A stretch of 44,007 nt of DNA from Streptomyces kronopolitis (GTDB lineage Bacteria; Actinomycetota; Actinomycetes; Streptomycetales; Streptomycetaceae), in NCBI RefSeq assembly GCF_014646275.1, contig NZ_BMND01000045.1, forward strand, positions 1 to 44,007, read 5' to 3'. Below, piece by piece: positions 1 to 7,947 of this stretch. Under the pieces are notes generated by a model that did not search any database, had not been told where the DNA came from, and saw nothing but the letters and a program-made list of their open reading frames with translations. Position 1 is the stretch's first letter, and each line of letters begins with the position of its first letter. Position numbers and translations under genes: made by a program.

Positions 1-43
1 CCGGACCTTTTCTCCTCCCCTCAACGGGAGGGGGCGGGCCGGA

Positions 44-92
44 GGGGCCTGGTGTGTGGACGTAAAGCGAAGCAGTCCACACACCAGGCCCC
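44..92 (-). terminator. Perfect 18-bp inverted repeat (hairpin)
   Basis: Arms at 44-61 and 75-92 are exact reverse complements separated by a 13-nt loop. It lies about 110 bp beyond the stop codon of the minus-strand oxidoreductase, so it probably terminates that transcript. There is no T-tract, as is common for actinobacterial terminators. A weaker hairpin (about 14-31) sits next to it. Bases 93-199 hold nothing else I recognise. Confidence 0.6.
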
Positions 93-199
93 GGAGGACC
101 GTCACCGCACCCGACAGCCCCGCGCAGCGGACCCCGCCCGCCGCAGGCGCAACGGCGAGAACCCCGCACGGCGGGAAAGACAAAAACGTGGGAAGAACG

Positions 200-1351
200 T
201 CAAGCGCAGCGAATCGTTCGGGCCTCCGCCGCCGACACCCTCGCCGCCTCCAGCACCCGCAGTGCGGCCGCCGCCTCCCGGGCTGTCACCGGCGGCTGCC
301 CGCCGGTCCGCAGGGCCTGTTCGATCGCGGCGTAGTACGCGGGGTAGTCGCCGGGCAGTGTCGGTACGCGTTCGCCGCCGCCGGTCTGCGGGGAGGTCCC
401 GGCGCCGAGGTGGCCCCAGTGGGACTCCGGCTCCACGCCCCATTCCGTGCCGTCGGCGCCGGGGCGGAGGCCCTCGCGCAGGGCGGCCTCCTGGGGGTCC
501 AGGCCGTGCTTCACGAAGCCCGCCCGGCTGCCCAGGATCCGGAAGCGCGGGCCGAGCAGGGCGGCGGTGGCGCTCATCCACAGGTGGGAGCGGACGCCGC
601 TGGCATGCGTGAGGGCGAGGAAGGTGTCGTCGTCGGCCTCCGCGCCGGGGCGGCGGACGTCGGACTCGGCGTAGACGGAGACGACCGGGCCGAAGAGGGT
701 CAGCGCCTGGTCGGCGAGGTGGCTGCCGAGGTCGTACAGCAGGCCGCCGATCTCGGCCGGGTCACCGGACTCCCGCCAGCCGCCCTTGGGCCGCGGGCGC
801 CAGCGCTCGAAGCGCGACTCGAAGCGCTGGACGTCGCCGAGCGCGCCCTCCTCGACGAGCTTGCGGACGGTGCGGAAGTCGTTGTCCCAGCGGCGGTTCT
901 GGAAGACGGACAGCAGCAGTCCGCGGTCCTCGGCGAGCGCGGCCAGCTGCTCGGCCTCGGCGGCGGTGGCGGCCAGCGGCTTGTCGACGACCACCGGCAG
1001 GCCGGCCTCCAACGCGGCGGTGGCGAGCGGCACATGCGTCTTGTTCGGCGTGGCGATCACGAGCAGATCGAGGTCGTCGGCGGCCGCCAGCACCGCCTCG
1101 GCGGTCTCGGCCGTACGGACCTGCGGATGCTCGGCGCGGGCCTGCGCCTGCCGCTCCGGGCTCGCGGTCGAGACGACGTCCAGCCGCAGGCCCGCGGTCG
1201 CCGCGATCAGCGGGGCGTGGAAGACCGACCCGGCCAGGCCGTAGCCGAGGAGGCCGACCCGGAGCGGACGGTCCTGGGCCGCGCCGCCGCCGCTCCCCTC
1301 GCCCCTCTCGCGCCGGTCGCCCATGGCACTCATCGCATTCATGGCACTCAT
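200..1351 (-). CDS. Gfo/Idh/MocA family NAD(P)-dependent oxidoreductase
   Basis: Probably a cytoplasmic sugar- or inositol-type dehydrogenase. An N-terminal Rossmann motif (VGLLGYGLAGS) begins about 30 residues in and is followed by the family motif VVDKPLA, whose Lys is normally catalytic. The C-terminal half carries the usual GGLLYDLGSHLADQAL segment with the expected Asp and His. About 383 residues is normal for the family. The N-terminus is a short Met-rich repeat (MSAMNAMSAM), which gives several possible starts: ATG 1351, GTG 1360 and further ATGs inside. ATG 1351 is chosen because a good promoter places transcription initiation almost on it, implying a leaderless mRNA. It diverges from a ROK regulator that probably controls it. 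The substrate cannot be told from sequence. Confidence 0.9.
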   Translation of the reverse strand: MSAMNAMSAMGDRRERGEGSGGGAAQDRPLRVGLLGYGLAGSVFHAPLIAATAGLRLDVVSTASPERQAQARAEHPQVRTAETAEAVLAAADDLDLLVIATPNKTHVPLATAALEAGLPVVVDKPLAATAAEAEQLAALAEDRGLLLSVFQNRRWDNDFRTVRKLVEEGALGDVQRFESRFERWRPRPKGGWRESGDPAEIGGLLYDLGSHLADQALTLFGPVVSVYAESDVRRPGAEADDDTFLALTHASGVRSHLWMSATAALLGPRFRILGSRAGFVKHGLDPQEAALREGLRPGADGTEWGVEPESHWGHLGAGTSPQTGGGERVPTLPGDYPAYYAAIEQALRTGGQPPVTAREAAAALRVLEAARVSAAEARTIRCA

Positions 1352-1358
1352 GGAATCC

Positions 1359-1387
1359 ACTTAAGCAACGCTGTTGCCAAAGTGCAA
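1359..1387 (-). promoter_or_regulatory. Oxidoreductase promoter with embedded operator palindrome
   Basis: On the minus strand a -35 TTGCAC (1382-1387) and a -10 TTAAGT (1359-1364) are separated by 17 nt. The spacer contains GCAAC-agc-GTTGC (1365-1377), a perfect 5-3-5 palindrome. A repressor bound there would block RNA polymerase directly, and the divergent ROK gene is the obvious candidate. The predicted start point lies about 1 nt from ATG 1351, so the transcript is probably leaderless. Motifs are seen; the regulatory assignment is inferred. Confidence 0.55.
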
Positions 1388-1407
1388 GCGATGCGGACAA
1401 TGGGGGA

Positions 1408-2562
1408 GTGAGCAGCAACGATCTCCCCTCCGTCGCCCTCGCCGCCTTCGCGGGCAGTCCGGGCGCCAATCTCCCCGCACTGCGCGGCCACAACGCCGCC
1501 CTGGTGCTCGGGCTGCTGCGCACGGCCGGCGAGGACGGGGTCAGCCGGCCGGAGCTGGCCGCGCACACCGGCCTGACCCCGCAGGCCGTCAGCAAGATCA
1601 CCGCCCGGCTGCGGGCCGAGGGCCTGGCCGCGGAGGCGGGCCGCCGCGCCTCCACGGGCGGCAAGCCCGCCACCGCGCTGCGGCTGGTCCCCGGCGCCCG
1701 GCACGCCATCGGCCTGCACCTGGACCGCGATGAACTCACCACCGTCCGCACCGATCTGGCCGGCGAGGCGGTCGCCGTACGCCGGGCCCCGCTGGCCTTC
1801 GAGGCGGGCGCCGAGCAGCTGCTCGCCACCGCCGCACGGGAGGTCGCGGCGCTGCGTGCCGAGTCCGACGGGACCCCCGTCCTGGGCGTCGGGGCGGCCT
1901 GCCCCGGGCCGCTGGACCACGCCACCGGGGTGCTGCACCGGGTCACCGGTTCCCCCCACTGGGACGGCTTCCCGCTGCGTGACGCGCTCGCCGACCGCCT
2001 CGGCCTGCCCGTCGTCCTCGACAAGGACACCAACGCGGCGGCGCTCGGCCTGGCCCGGGACCTGCCGCCGGGCGCCGGCTCGTTCGGCTACCTCCACCTG
2101 GGCACCGGCCTGGGCGCCGGACTCGTCCTGGGCGGCGGCCTCTACCGCGGCCCGCGCACCGGCGCCGGCGAATTCGGCCACCAGACGATCCAGTGGGACG
2201 GCCCGCGCTGCGGCTGCGGCCGGTGCGGCTGCATCGAGGCGCTGTGCCTGGCGGCGGTGGCCCGCGACGACCTGCCGGGCGCGGCCCGCGCCCTGGGCGT
2301 GGGCGCCGCCAACCTCGTCGAACTCCTCGACATCGACCGGGTCCTGCTCGGCGGCCGCACCGTACTGGCCCACCCCGCACCGTTCCTCGACGGCGTGACC
2401 GAGGCCCTGGCCGACCGCGCCCGCACCCGCGGCGGGAGCACGGCCCGGGCGGCCATCCCGGTGGTCCTCGCCCGGGGCGGCCCCCGCACGGTCGCGGACG
2501 GCGCGGCCGAACTGGTCCTGGCGCCGCTCTTCGGGGCGGTGCCGGCTCCCCGCACGACCTAG
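1408..2562 (+). CDS. ROK family transcriptional regulator
   Basis: An N-terminal winged helix-turn-helix (about residues 25-80, with SRPELAAHTGLTPQAVSKI as recognition region) is followed by a ROK sugar-kinase-like domain. The domain shows the ATP/sugar-site motif LGTGLGAGLVLGGGLYRG, the GEFGH segment and the zinc-binding cysteine cluster CGCGRCGC followed by IE. At 384 residues it matches NagC/XylR-type repressors. It starts at GTG 1408. The purine-rich run just before it is too close for a good ribosome-binding site, so this may also be leaderless. Only 56 bp separate it from the divergent oxidoreductase, whose promoter holds a palindrome. Probably a ligand-responsive repressor; ligand unknown. 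Confidence 0.9.
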   Translation: MSSNDLPSVALAAFAGSPGANLPALRGHNAALVLGLLRTAGEDGVSRPELAAHTGLTPQAVSKITARLRAEGLAAEAGRRASTGGKPATALRLVPGARHAIGLHLDRDELTTVRTDLAGEAVAVRRAPLAFEAGAEQLLATAAREVAALRAESDGTPVLGVGAACPGPLDHATGVLHRVTGSPHWDGFPLRDALADRLGLPVVLDKDTNAAALGLARDLPPGAGSFGYLHLGTGLGAGLVLGGGLYRGPRTGAGEFGHQTIQWDGPRCGCGRCGCIEALCLAAVARDDLPGAARALGVGAANLVELLDIDRVLLGGRTVLAHPAPFLDGVTEALADRARTRGGSTARAAIPVVLARGGPRTVADGAAELVLAPLFGAVPAPRTT

Positions 2563-2580
2563 ACGAGCGGCCCTCCCCTC

Positions 2581-3003
2581 CTACGCCGGCGCGCCACCGG
2601 CCTCCTTCTCCTCCTCGCGCGGCGCCAGCCACTCCTGCAACTCGATCAGATTCCCCTCCGGGTCCTCCAGATACGCGACCCGCATCCGCTCACCCATCGG
2701 GCCCGGACCCCTGGTGAACTCCGCCCCTCGTGAGGTGAGCCGGGCGTGGGCGGCGTTCAGGTCGTCCACCCGCAGCACCACCAGCGCGCGGTACCCCTCC
2801 GGCGCCGCCCCCAACCGGCCCAGCACACCGGCCATCTGCGCCCGGTCCTGCAACGCGATCGCGGCGTGCCCGGTGTCGGGGCTGAGCTTGGCGTACGGGC
2901 CGCGCTCGGCCTCGAACTGCGGGGTGAGCCCGAGCACGTCCCGGTAGAAGCGGTAGACGGCCGGGAAGTCGGACACCATCAGGCGTATCTGGGTGAGTTC
3001 CAT
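2581..3003 (-). CDS. VOC family (glyoxalase/bleomycin-resistance fold) protein
   Basis: A 140-residue single-domain vicinal-oxygen-chelate protein. It begins MELTQIRLMVSDFPAVYRFY, followed by the typical FYRDVLGLTP and ends with the hallmark YLEDPEGNLIELQEW, whose Glu is the usual metal ligand. ATG 3003 is preceded by an AAAGG ribosome-binding site at good spacing, so a longer in-frame extension to 3093 is rejected. It diverges from a GntR regulator across 56 bp. Members are dioxygenases, isomerases or drug-binding proteins; the substrate is not evident. Confidence 0.85.
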   Translation of the reverse strand: MELTQIRLMVSDFPAVYRFYRDVLGLTPQFEAERGPYAKLSPDTGHAAIALQDRAQMAGVLGRLGAAPEGYRALVVLRVDDLNAAHARLTSRGAEFTRGPGPMGERMRVAYLEDPEGNLIELQEWLAPREEEKEAGGAPA

Positions 3004-3059
3004 ACCGACCTTTCTAGCCCGGCTCCGGCTCTCCCCGCCCTTGGTGCGAGGATCACCGC

Positions 3060-3833
3060 GTGGAATTCCCGTACGGCCAGGATCCTGGCGCACCCGTCCG
3101 GTCCGGCATCCCCGAGCACGGACGCATTCCCAAGTACTACGCGGCCAAGGTCGACCTCGCCGCGCTGCTGGAGGAGTTGGGCGAGGGCGGGGTGCTGCCC
3201 ACCGAGCGCGAGCTGGCGCAGCGTTTCGAGGTCTCCCGCGAGACGCTGCGGCAGGCGCTGCGGGAGCTGATCCTGGAGGGGCGGCTGCGGCGGGCGGGGC
3301 GCGGCACGGTCGTCGCGGGCCCCAAGATGGCCCAGCCGCTGTCCCTGGCGAGCTACACCGAGGGCGTACGCGACCAGGGCCGCGAGCCCGGCCGCCACCT
3401 CGTCTCCCTCGACCGCTTCCGCTGCCCGCCCGCGCTCGCCGCCGACCTGGGCCTGGCGGAGGGCGACGCCGTATGGCACATGGAACGGGTGCTGCTCGCC
3501 GACGACGAACGGGTCGGCCTGGAGAGCACCTACGTCGCGGTCGAACGAGTCCCTGACCTGGCCACCGACTTCCCCCCGGACTCCTCCTTCTACGCCTACC
3601 TCCGCCGCCACCTCGGCATCGACTTCGGCGACGCCGACGAACGCCTGGAAACCGTCCTCGCCACCCCCCGCGAGGCCCTCCTGATCGGCACCCCCGGCGC
3701 CCTGCCCATGCTGCTGATCCACCGCCTCTCCCGCGACACCGCCGGCCGCCCCCTGGAACGCGTCCGCTCCCTCTACCGAGGCGACCGCTTCTCCTTCACG
3801 ACCCATCTGGGGGGAGGCGGGGCGGGGGGCTAG
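3060..3833 (+). CDS. GntR family (HutC/UTRA) regulator, DasR-like
   Basis: A winged helix of the GntR type (about residues 20-90; PTERELAQRFEVSRETLRQA) is followed by a UTRA effector domain (about 100-245). The C-terminal stretch with ATPREALLIGT, LPMLLI and RSLYRGDRF closely follows Streptomyces DasR, the N-acetylglucosamine regulator, so this is a DasR paralogue or relative. The N-terminal region before the HTH differs. GTG 3060 has a GAGGA ribosome-binding site about 7 nt upstream. It likely senses a sugar phosphate or similar metabolite and may control the divergent VOC gene. Confidence 0.88.
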   Translation: MEFPYGQDPGAPVRSGIPEHGRIPKYYAAKVDLAALLEELGEGGVLPTERELAQRFEVSRETLRQALRELILEGRLRRAGRGTVVAGPKMAQPLSLASYTEGVRDQGREPGRHLVSLDRFRCPPALAADLGLAEGDAVWHMERVLLADDERVGLESTYVAVERVPDLATDFPPDSSFYAYLRRHLGIDFGDADERLETVLATPREALLIGTPGALPMLLIHRLSRDTAGRPLERVRSLYRGDRFSFTTHLGGGGAGG

Positions 3834-3889
3834 GCCCGGCGCGCGGGAGCGCCCGCCGGGGACCGTTCTCCTTCCGTCGTCCGCGGTGG

Positions 3890-5227
3890 TCAGGGGACGG
3901 CGTCACGATGCGGCGCCCGAGCGTCTGCCGTGGGCCGCTGCCCGGGGAGGCGGCGCTCGCGCGGGCGGTCCATCTCGCGCCATTCCGGCCGCAGCCCGGC
4001 CGCGTTCGTGGTGAGGAAGTAGGCGGCGCCGCCGGCCAGCAGCACCGGGACGAGCCCGAAGCCGGCCACCGCCGCTCCGGCGATCAGTCCGCCGAGCGGA
4101 ATACCGGCCCAGGCGAGCGAATCCCCCAGTGCGTTGACCCGGCCGAGCAGCCGCGGCGGTATCCGTTCGTAGGAGACCGCCCCCAGCACCGGGTTGAGGA
4201 ATCCCGCCCCGAACCCGCCGATGGCGAACACGGTGAGTACCGCCCCCATCGGGGCGTGGCCGGCGAGGATCAGGAACTTCGGCGCCCCGGCGAGCAGGAA
4301 CCCGGTGAAGAACACCGCGCGGCGCCGCAGTCTGTGCGCGGCCGCCGCGGCCACCAGGCTCCCGGCGATCGCGGCAACTCCCCCCACACTGCCGGTCAGG
4401 CCGATCGCGGCCGCCCCGCCGCCGGACGTGCGGGCCCACACGGGCACGAGCACCGAGCTGAACGCCGCGTCGAGGAGGTTGGTGATCCCGAACATGACGA
4501 TGACGGTCAGGAGCAGCGGTTCGCCGCGCAGGAACTGGAAGCCTTCGCCGAGGCGCTTCCAGTAGCCCGACTCCGTGGTGCGCTCGGACGACGGGGCGTT
4601 CCCGGCCGCCCGTCCCATGCCGCGCGGCAGGGTCAGCAGCATGATCACCGGGCCGAGCAGGAAGCATCCCGCGTTGACGGCGAGCCCCGCCAGCGGTCCC
4701 AGCAGTGCCACCAGCACACCGCCCGCGGCGGGCCCCACGGTGGCGGCGAGCCGCTCGGTCACGCCGGCCAGCCCGGTGGCCCGCTCCAGCGGCACGCGGC
4801 TGCGGTCGGCCGCCTCCGGCACCATGACCTCCTTCGCCAGGTCCCCGGGGCCGCGGGCGGCACCGATCAGGGCGACCAGGGGCAGCAGCAGCGGCAGGGA
4901 GAGCAGATCCAGCGCGTGCAGCAGCGGGACGGTGCCGGCGGCGGTCGCGCTGACCAGGTCGGTGGACCAGGAGACGACCCGTGCCCCGGCCCGGTCCACC
5001 AGCGGTCCGGTGAGGGCCTTGACCAGGACGTAAGGCGCCATCTCGCAGAAGGCCACCAGGCCGGTCCGGGTGGGGCTGCCGGTGGTGGCGAGCACGAACC
5101 AGGGCAGTGCGATGGCCGAGACGCGGGTCCCGGTCAACGACACCGCCATCGCCGCGAGCAAGCCGCCCAGCGCCCGCAGGCTCCGCCCGCCGGATAAGCC
5201 GTCGCCGGCCGGAACGGCCCTCGTCAC
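3890..5227 (-). CDS. MFS transporter
   Basis: A 445-residue integral membrane protein with about 12 hydrophobic segments, resembling the DHA3-type (MefA/enterobactin-exporter-like) drug efflux branch, with a central hydrophilic loop near residue 210 (RAAGNAPSSERTTESGYWKR). The start GTG 5227 overlaps the stop of the upstream ArsR-like regulator by 4 bp (GTGA), so the two are translationally coupled. The C-terminal tail is hydrophilic and Arg/Pro-rich. Probably exports a toxic compound or drug whose presence relieves the coupled repressor. Confidence 0.88.
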   Translation of the reverse strand: MTRAVPAGDGLSGGRSLRALGGLLAAMAVSLTGTRVSAIALPWFVLATTGSPTRTGLVAFCEMAPYVLVKALTGPLVDRAGARVVSWSTDLVSATAAGTVPLLHALDLLSLPLLLPLVALIGAARGPGDLAKEVMVPEAADRSRVPLERATGLAGVTERLAATVGPAAGGVLVALLGPLAGLAVNAGCFLLGPVIMLLTLPRGMGRAAGNAPSSERTTESGYWKRLGEGFQFLRGEPLLLTVIVMFGITNLLDAAFSSVLVPVWARTSGGGAAAIGLTGSVGGVAAIAGSLVAAAAAHRLRRRAVFFTGFLLAGAPKFLILAGHAPMGAVLTVFAIGGFGAGFLNPVLGAVSYERIPPRLLGRVNALGDSLAWAGIPLGGLIAGAAVAGFGLVPVLLAGGAAYFLTTNAAGLRPEWREMDRPRERRLPGQRPTADARAPHRDAVP

Positions 5228-5889
5228 GACCCCTCCGTTCCCGGCCCTGCCCCCGGGCCGGTCGAGTCCGCCGGTGCGGACGAAGCATCGGGCTCGGGCA
5301 GGAGATGGGTGATCACGGAGATGCGCTCGGCGCCCTCGGGAGCCGTGGCGATGCCCTCCGGGGTGTCCCGCCGGTACCGGGCGACGACCGCCCGCAATTC
5401 CTCCTGCAGGTCCGAGGCCTCCCCGGGAGTGAGGCGCAGGGGCCAGTCACTCATGTCGAAGGTGTCCCGCCATGCGCGGGGCATGGTCTGCAGTTCGTTG
5501 AGCGCCCGTTGGACGCGCAGGGTGTAAGTGGCGGCGACGGACTGCAGATAGGCCAGCGCGGCCTCCGGCTCCCGCTCCGCCAGCTCCGGGTCGTCGAACC
5601 AGGTGGACTGGTGCACCGCGCGCCACCAGCGCTCCCGCGCGTTGCCGCGCTCCGCGTCCTCCACGACGAATCCCGCCGCGCCCAGCTGGCGCAAGTGGTA
5701 GCTGGCCGTGCCGGAGTTGACGCCCAGCCGCTCGGCGAGCCGGGTGGCGGTGGACGGGCCGTGCTTGCGCAGCAGGCCGACCAACTGCAGACGCACCGGG
5801 TGCGCCAGGGCCCGCAGCCCCTTCGCGTCCAGGACGGCCTCGCTCGCCCCGGCGCCCGGGCCGTGGGGCCTCTCGCTCGATTCAGTCAT
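5224..5889 (-). CDS. ArsR-type winged-helix transcriptional regulator
   Basis: A 221-residue protein with an N-terminal ArsR-like winged helix (about residues 20-95): LRALAHPVRLQLVGLLRKHG, then TATRLAERLGVNSGTASYHL as the recognition helix. The C-terminal half is longer than in small metal sensors, and no CxC metal site is present, so a drug or metabolite sensor is more likely. The ATG at 5889 is preferred over a GTG at 5910 that lies inside the operator region. It is the first gene of a two-gene operon with the MFS exporter. Two palindromes lie directly upstream, consistent with autorepression. Confidence 0.85.
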   Translation of the reverse strand: MTESSERPHGPGAGASEAVLDAKGLRALAHPVRLQLVGLLRKHGPSTATRLAERLGVNSGTASYHLRQLGAAGFVVEDAERGNARERWWRAVHQSTWFDDPELAEREPEAALAYLQSVAATYTLRVQRALNELQTMPRAWRDTFDMSDWPLRLTPGEASDLQEELRAVVARYRRDTPEGIATAPEGAERISVITHLLPEPDASSAPADSTGPGAGPGTEGS

Positions 5890-5909
5890 GCCGCGCACAG
5901 TAGACCGCA

Positions 5910-5947
5910 AACACTTCTTCGCAAAGGTTTCTTCGCGAAGAAGTGTT
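5910..5947 (-). promoter_or_regulatory. Nested operator palindromes upstream of ArsR-MFS operon
   Basis: A perfect 13-bp inverted repeat (AACACTTCTTCGC at 5910-5922; complement at 5935-5947) surrounds two short palindromes, CTTCGCAAAG (5917-5926, one mismatch) and CTTCGCGAAG (5931-5940, perfect), with centres 14 bp apart. The arrangement fits two dimers of the ArsR-like regulator. It begins 21 bp upstream of that gene's start. Binding is inferred, not shown. Confidence 0.55.
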
Positions 5948-6046
5948 GGTGGTTCCGCTTGTGCGCCTCGTGACCCTTTGGGGTGCCCGGCGGGCGGGCA
6001 AGTTGGTCACGAGAGGATAACGGGTCTAGGCCAAGCTTGCCGTCCT

Positions 6047-6090
6047 GTTCACCGGCGCGTCGCCGACGGGTCCCCGGGGGTCCACCCGGC
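6047..6090 (+). promoter_or_regulatory. Candidate PHO box (four 11-bp direct-repeat units)
   Basis: Four contiguous 11-bp units begin at 6047 (GTTCACCGGCG), 6058 (CGTCGCCGACG), 6069 (GGTCCCCGGGG) and 6080 (GTCCACCCGGC). The first is a strong match to the Streptomyces PhoP repeat consensus (G-G/T-TCACC-like, 11-nt period), the fourth is good, and the middle two are degenerate. The array lies 18 bp before the first gene of the phosphonate operon, where phosphate-starvation control would be expected. In GC-rich DNA degenerate units can arise by chance, hence the moderate confidence. Confidence 0.4.
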
Positions 6091-6108
6091 GCGGCGAGCG
6101 TCTGGGGC

Positions 6109-7230
6109 ATGCGAGTCATAGTTGTCGGAGCCGGGGTGCTGGGGACCATGCATGCCTGGCAGGCGGTCGAGCGGGGTCATGAGGTCCTGCACATCGAGCG
6201 GGAGGCCGAGGCGCGTGGAGCCTCGGTCCGGAACTTCGGGCAGATCTGGGTCAGCGGGCGGGCCGGGGGCGAGGAGCTGGCGACCGCGCTGCGCGCCCGT
6301 GAGCTGTGGGAGGGGATCGGGGCCCGGGTGCCCGGGCTGGAGTTCCGGGCCATCGGGTCGCTGACCGTCGTCAAGAACGCCGCCGAGCGGGCGGTCGCCG
6401 AGGCCGCCACCCGCCGCCCGGACGCCTCCGCCCGCGGCTACCGGCTGCTGGACGCCGGCCAGGCCCGGGAGATCAACCCCGCCCTGCGCGGCACCTTCGA
6501 CGGGGCCCTGTGGTGCGAGCGGGATGCGGCCGTGGAACCGCGGGCCGCCCAACGTGCCCTGAAGGAAGAGCTGTTGAGGTCAGGGCGGTACACCTACCTC
6601 GGCGGCCGGGAGGTCCGTGCGGTGGTGGGGGAGCGGGCGGTGCGGGACGATCACGGCGAGACCCACCGCGGCGACGCCGTGATCCTGTGCACCGGCGCCT
6701 GGCTCGGCGGGCTGGTCCGGGAGCTGCTCCCCGAGCTGCCGGTGCGCCGGGTGCGGCTCCAGATGATGCAGACCGACCCGCTCGGCGAACCGCTGACCAC
6801 CTCCGTCGCCGACGCCGACAGCTTCCGCTACTACCCGGCCTACCGCGGTGACGCCCTGGACGCGCTCAACGCCGGCCAGGCCCAGACGCCGACCGCCGCC
6901 GCGCACAAGATGCAGCTGCTGATGGTCCAGCGCGCCGACGGCGGGCTGACCATCGGCGACACCCACGAGTACGAGGCGCCGTTCGCCTTCGACACCGTCG
7001 AGGAGCCCTACGAGCACCTGACCGGCGTCGTCGAGTCGATTCTCGGCCGTCCGCTGCCCCGTATCCGCCGCCGCTGGGCCGGGGTCTACGCACAGTGCAC
7101 CGACACCGGCCGCGTGGTGCACCGCCAGCAGGCCCGCGACGGCGTCTGGCTGGTCACCGGGCCCGGTGGCCGCGGCATGACCTGTTCCCCGGCAATCGCC
7201 GAGACCACCGCGAACGAACTGGGATGGTGA
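6109..7230 (+). CDS. FAD-dependent oxidoreductase, phosphonate-associated (TIGR03364-like)
   Basis: A D-amino-acid-oxidase-fold flavoenzyme of 373 residues. It starts MRVIVVGAGVLG with the dinucleotide-binding GxGxxG at residues 7-12 and ends with the FAD-contacting VTGPGGRGMT segment. The motif SVRNFGQIW near residue 40 is typical of the subfamily that travels with phosphonatase genes and is proposed to act on aminophosphonates. Here it would oxidise 2-aminoethylphosphonate or an N-methyl derivative to phosphonoacetaldehyde, replacing the PLP transaminase PhnW, which is absent. It overlaps the downstream hydrolase by 7 bp. It is the first gene of a six-gene operon. Confidence 0.85.
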   Translation: MRVIVVGAGVLGTMHAWQAVERGHEVLHIEREAEARGASVRNFGQIWVSGRAGGEELATALRARELWEGIGARVPGLEFRAIGSLTVVKNAAERAVAEAATRRPDASARGYRLLDAGQAREINPALRGTFDGALWCERDAAVEPRAAQRALKEELLRSGRYTYLGGREVRAVVGERAVRDDHGETHRGDAVILCTGAWLGGLVRELLPELPVRRVRLQMMQTDPLGEPLTTSVADADSFRYYPAYRGDALDALNAGQAQTPTAAAHKMQLLMVQRADGGLTIGDTHEYEAPFAFDTVEEPYEHLTGVVESILGRPLPRIRRRWAGVYAQCTDTGRVVHRQQARDGVWLVTGPGGRGMTCSPAIAETTANELGW

Positions 7231-7946
7231 GCCCGTTGACGCACCCCGACCGCACCCCGGACCCCGACGACATCCAGCTGGTCGTCCTCGACATGGCCGG
7301 CACCACCGTGGCCGACGGCGGCCTGGTCGAGCAGGCCTTCGACGCCGCCGCCCGCAGCCTGGGGGTGGAGCCGGGCAGCGCCGACCACGCAAGGCACCTC
7401 GCCTACGTCCGGGCCACCATGGGCGAGTCCAAGATCTCCGTCTTCCGCCATCTCTTCGGCGACGAGGCGGCCGCCCGGCGGGCCAACGCCGCCTTCGAGG
7501 CGGCCTACGGCGAACTGGTCGACGGTGGCCGGATCGCGCCGGTCGCCGGAGCCCGCGAGGCGATCGAGGCACTGCGGGCGGCCGGCCGCACCGTGGTGCT
7601 GTCCACCGGCTTCGCCCGCACCACCCAGGACGCCCTGCTCGCCGCCCTCGGCTGGCAGGACCTGGCCGACCTGACGCTCTGCCCGGCCGACGCGGGCGGC
7701 CGCGGCCGCCCCTACCCCGACATGGTCCTCACCGCGCTGCTGCGCACCCGCGCCACCGACTCCGTGCGGCGGATCGCGGTGGCCGGCGACACCTCGTACG
7801 ACATGCTCTCCGGGCGGCGGGCCGGCGCCGGGATCGTCGCCGGGGTGCTCACCGGGGCGCACGACCGCACGCAGCTGGAGTCCGCCGGCGCCACCCACGT
7901 CCTCGGCTCCGTCGCCGAACTGCCCGCGCTGCTGGGAGTGGTGTGA
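7224..7946 (+). CDS. Phosphonatase-like HAD hydrolase (PhnX-like)
   Basis: A 240-residue HAD-superfamily protein. The nucleophile motif is VLDMAGTT (Asp23); the D-x-AGT form is characteristic of phosphonoacetaldehyde hydrolase relatives rather than generic phosphatases. The cap region retains MGESK (Lys70), corresponding to the PhnX lysine that forms a Schiff base with phosphonoacetaldehyde. The late motif VAGDTSYDML supplies the Mg-binding acid. It probably cleaves the C-P bond of the aldehyde made by the upstream flavoenzyme, giving acetaldehyde and phosphate. The start at ATG 7224 overlaps the upstream stop; GTG 7227 is an alternative. Confidence 0.85.
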   Translation: MVSPLTHPDRTPDPDDIQLVVLDMAGTTVADGGLVEQAFDAAARSLGVEPGSADHARHLAYVRATMGESKISVFRHLFGDEAAARRANAAFEAAYGELVDGGRIAPVAGAREAIEALRAAGRTVVLSTGFARTTQDALLAALGWQDLADLTLCPADAGGRGRPYPDMVLTALLRTRATDSVRRIAVAGDTSYDMLSGRRAGAGIVAGVLTGAHDRTQLESAGATHVLGSVAELPALLGVV

Positions 7947-7947
7947 G

